From NCBI GenBank assembly GCA_012961745.1, contig DTYT01000218.1, positions 1 through 5,086 on the forward strand: a stretch of DNA of 5,086 nt, in the 5' to 3' direction. A model generated the notes under the pieces. It was not told where the DNA came from. It worked only from the letters and a program-made list of their open reading frames with translations, and searched no databases. This document shows positions 4,671 through 5,086 of this stretch, piece after piece. The position numbers were made by a program, and so were the translations under genes. Origin of the DNA: Kiritimatiellia bacterium (GTDB lineage: Bacteria; Verrucomicrobiota; Kiritimatiellia; B70-G9). Position 1 is the stretch's first letter; each line of letters starts with the position of its first letter.

Positions 4671-5086
4671 CGCCGGTCATCTCCCCCTGCTGGGCGGATC
4701 GCCGCGGGCCCTCCGCATCCGCGATGAGAATCTCGCGCGGCTCCGCCCCGCGGGGCGGCCCCACTATACCCCGCTGCTCAAGAATGTCCATGACGCGCGC
4801 GGCGCGGGTGTAGCCGATACGAAGACGGCGTTGCAATGCCGAGGTGGATGCGCGGCGGGTCTGCAGAATGATCTCCACCGCCTTCTCGATCAGTTCTTCG
4901 TCTTCCTCCGCCTCCTGGTCGACCGGTGCCTTCTGCATCTTTTCGGTTATGGCGGTTTCGTAGCGTGGTTTGCCTTGCTGCTTGTAGAATTCGACGATAC
5001 GCGCGATTTCATCGTCTTTGCTGAGAGTTCCCTGAGCGCGGACCAGTTTGCTGCTTCCGGGAGGGAGGAAGAGCATGTCGCCGCGG
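4660..5086 (-). CDS. ftsK: DNA translocase FtsK, C-terminal part (5' end outside window)
   Basis: Only the last 141 residues are visible, and the frame runs open through the right edge. The piece starts with RGDMLFLPPGSSKLVRAQG, the end of the FtsK/SpoIIIE RecA-like motor, where GDMLF and the VRAQG-type motif are diagnostic. DDEIARIVEFYKQQG and an acidic linker follow. The gamma winged-helix domain then spans from EELIEKAVEIILQTRRASTS through LQRRLRIGYTRAARVMDILE to GIVGPP...REIL. In known FtsK proteins this domain reads KOPS-type polar sequences and activates XerCD recombination at dif. FtsK pumps DNA through the closing septum. A polar tail of about 24 residues (IADAEGPRRSAQQ...) extends past the usual end. 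The stop overlaps the next gene's GTG region by 11 nt. No earlier part of the gene, including its membrane domain, can be judged. Confidence 0.96.
   Translation of the reverse strand, partial: RGDMLFLPPGSSKLVRAQGTLSKDDEIARIVEFYKQQGKPRYETAITEKMQKAPVDQEAEEDEELIEKAVEIILQTRRASTSALQRRLRIGYTRAARVMDILEQRGIVGPPRGAEPREILIADAEGPRRSAQQGEMTGGES
4681..4688 (-). promoter_or_regulatory. Ribosome binding site for the GTG start of the RodZ-like gene
   Basis: AGGGGGAG on the minus strand lies inside the 3' end of ftsK, 10 nt before GTG 4670. The spacing is a little long but the purine run is strong. It supports the GTG start and coupling of the two genes. Confidence 0.5.

Noticed and set aside
4660..5086. KOPS-like GGGNAGGG motifs near ftsK or elsewhere.
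   Set aside because: I found no clear copy by eye, and a single window would not show the needed strand bias.

Overview
The window is a compact, high-GC bacterial chromosomal segment in which every supportable gene is read from the minus strand. In transcription order (right to left) it holds the 3' end of ftsK, a rodZ-like gene, pgsA, a MotA/TolQ/ExbB-family channel gene, a small unrecognised ORF, a gene for a conserved-looking double-CxxC protein, an N-acyl-D-amino-acid deacylase family gene and a tRNA-Phe(GAA) cut off by the left edge.

Right part (3417-5086): ftsK, rodZ and pgsA form a tight block for chromosome translocation and division, cell shape, and phosphatidylglycerol synthesis. 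ftsK and rodZ overlap by 11 nt, and 42 nt separate rodZ from pgsA. This is core housekeeping content with no sign of recent transfer. Middle part (1695-3416): 74 nt after pgsA comes a proton-channel subunit that has no ExbD/TolR partner next to it. It is followed by about 380 nt that hold only a questionable 104-codon ORF starting 2 nt after the channel stop, and then the Cys-rich protein. Left part (1-1693): a long zinc amidohydrolase gene starts 1 nt after the preceding stop. Its own stop codon lies inside the -35 box of a good promoter for tRNA-Phe.

Organism: a Gram-negative-type bacterium with about 60% GC. The N-terminal style of the channel protein, the double-CxxC protein and the gene neighbourhood remind me of the PVC superphylum (Kiritimatiellota, Verrucomicrobiota or Lentisphaerota). 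This is recollection and inference, not a database result.

The genes probably form one or two overlapping transcription units. I see no transposase, integrase, CRISPR array, phage gene or toxin-antitoxin pair, and no clearly new multi-gene system. The most interesting points are the superposed stop codon, terminator-like repeat and tRNA promoter at 61-101, the unknown Cys-rich protein in an envelope/division neighbourhood, the partnerless ExbB-like protein, and the short RodZ without its usual C-terminal domain.
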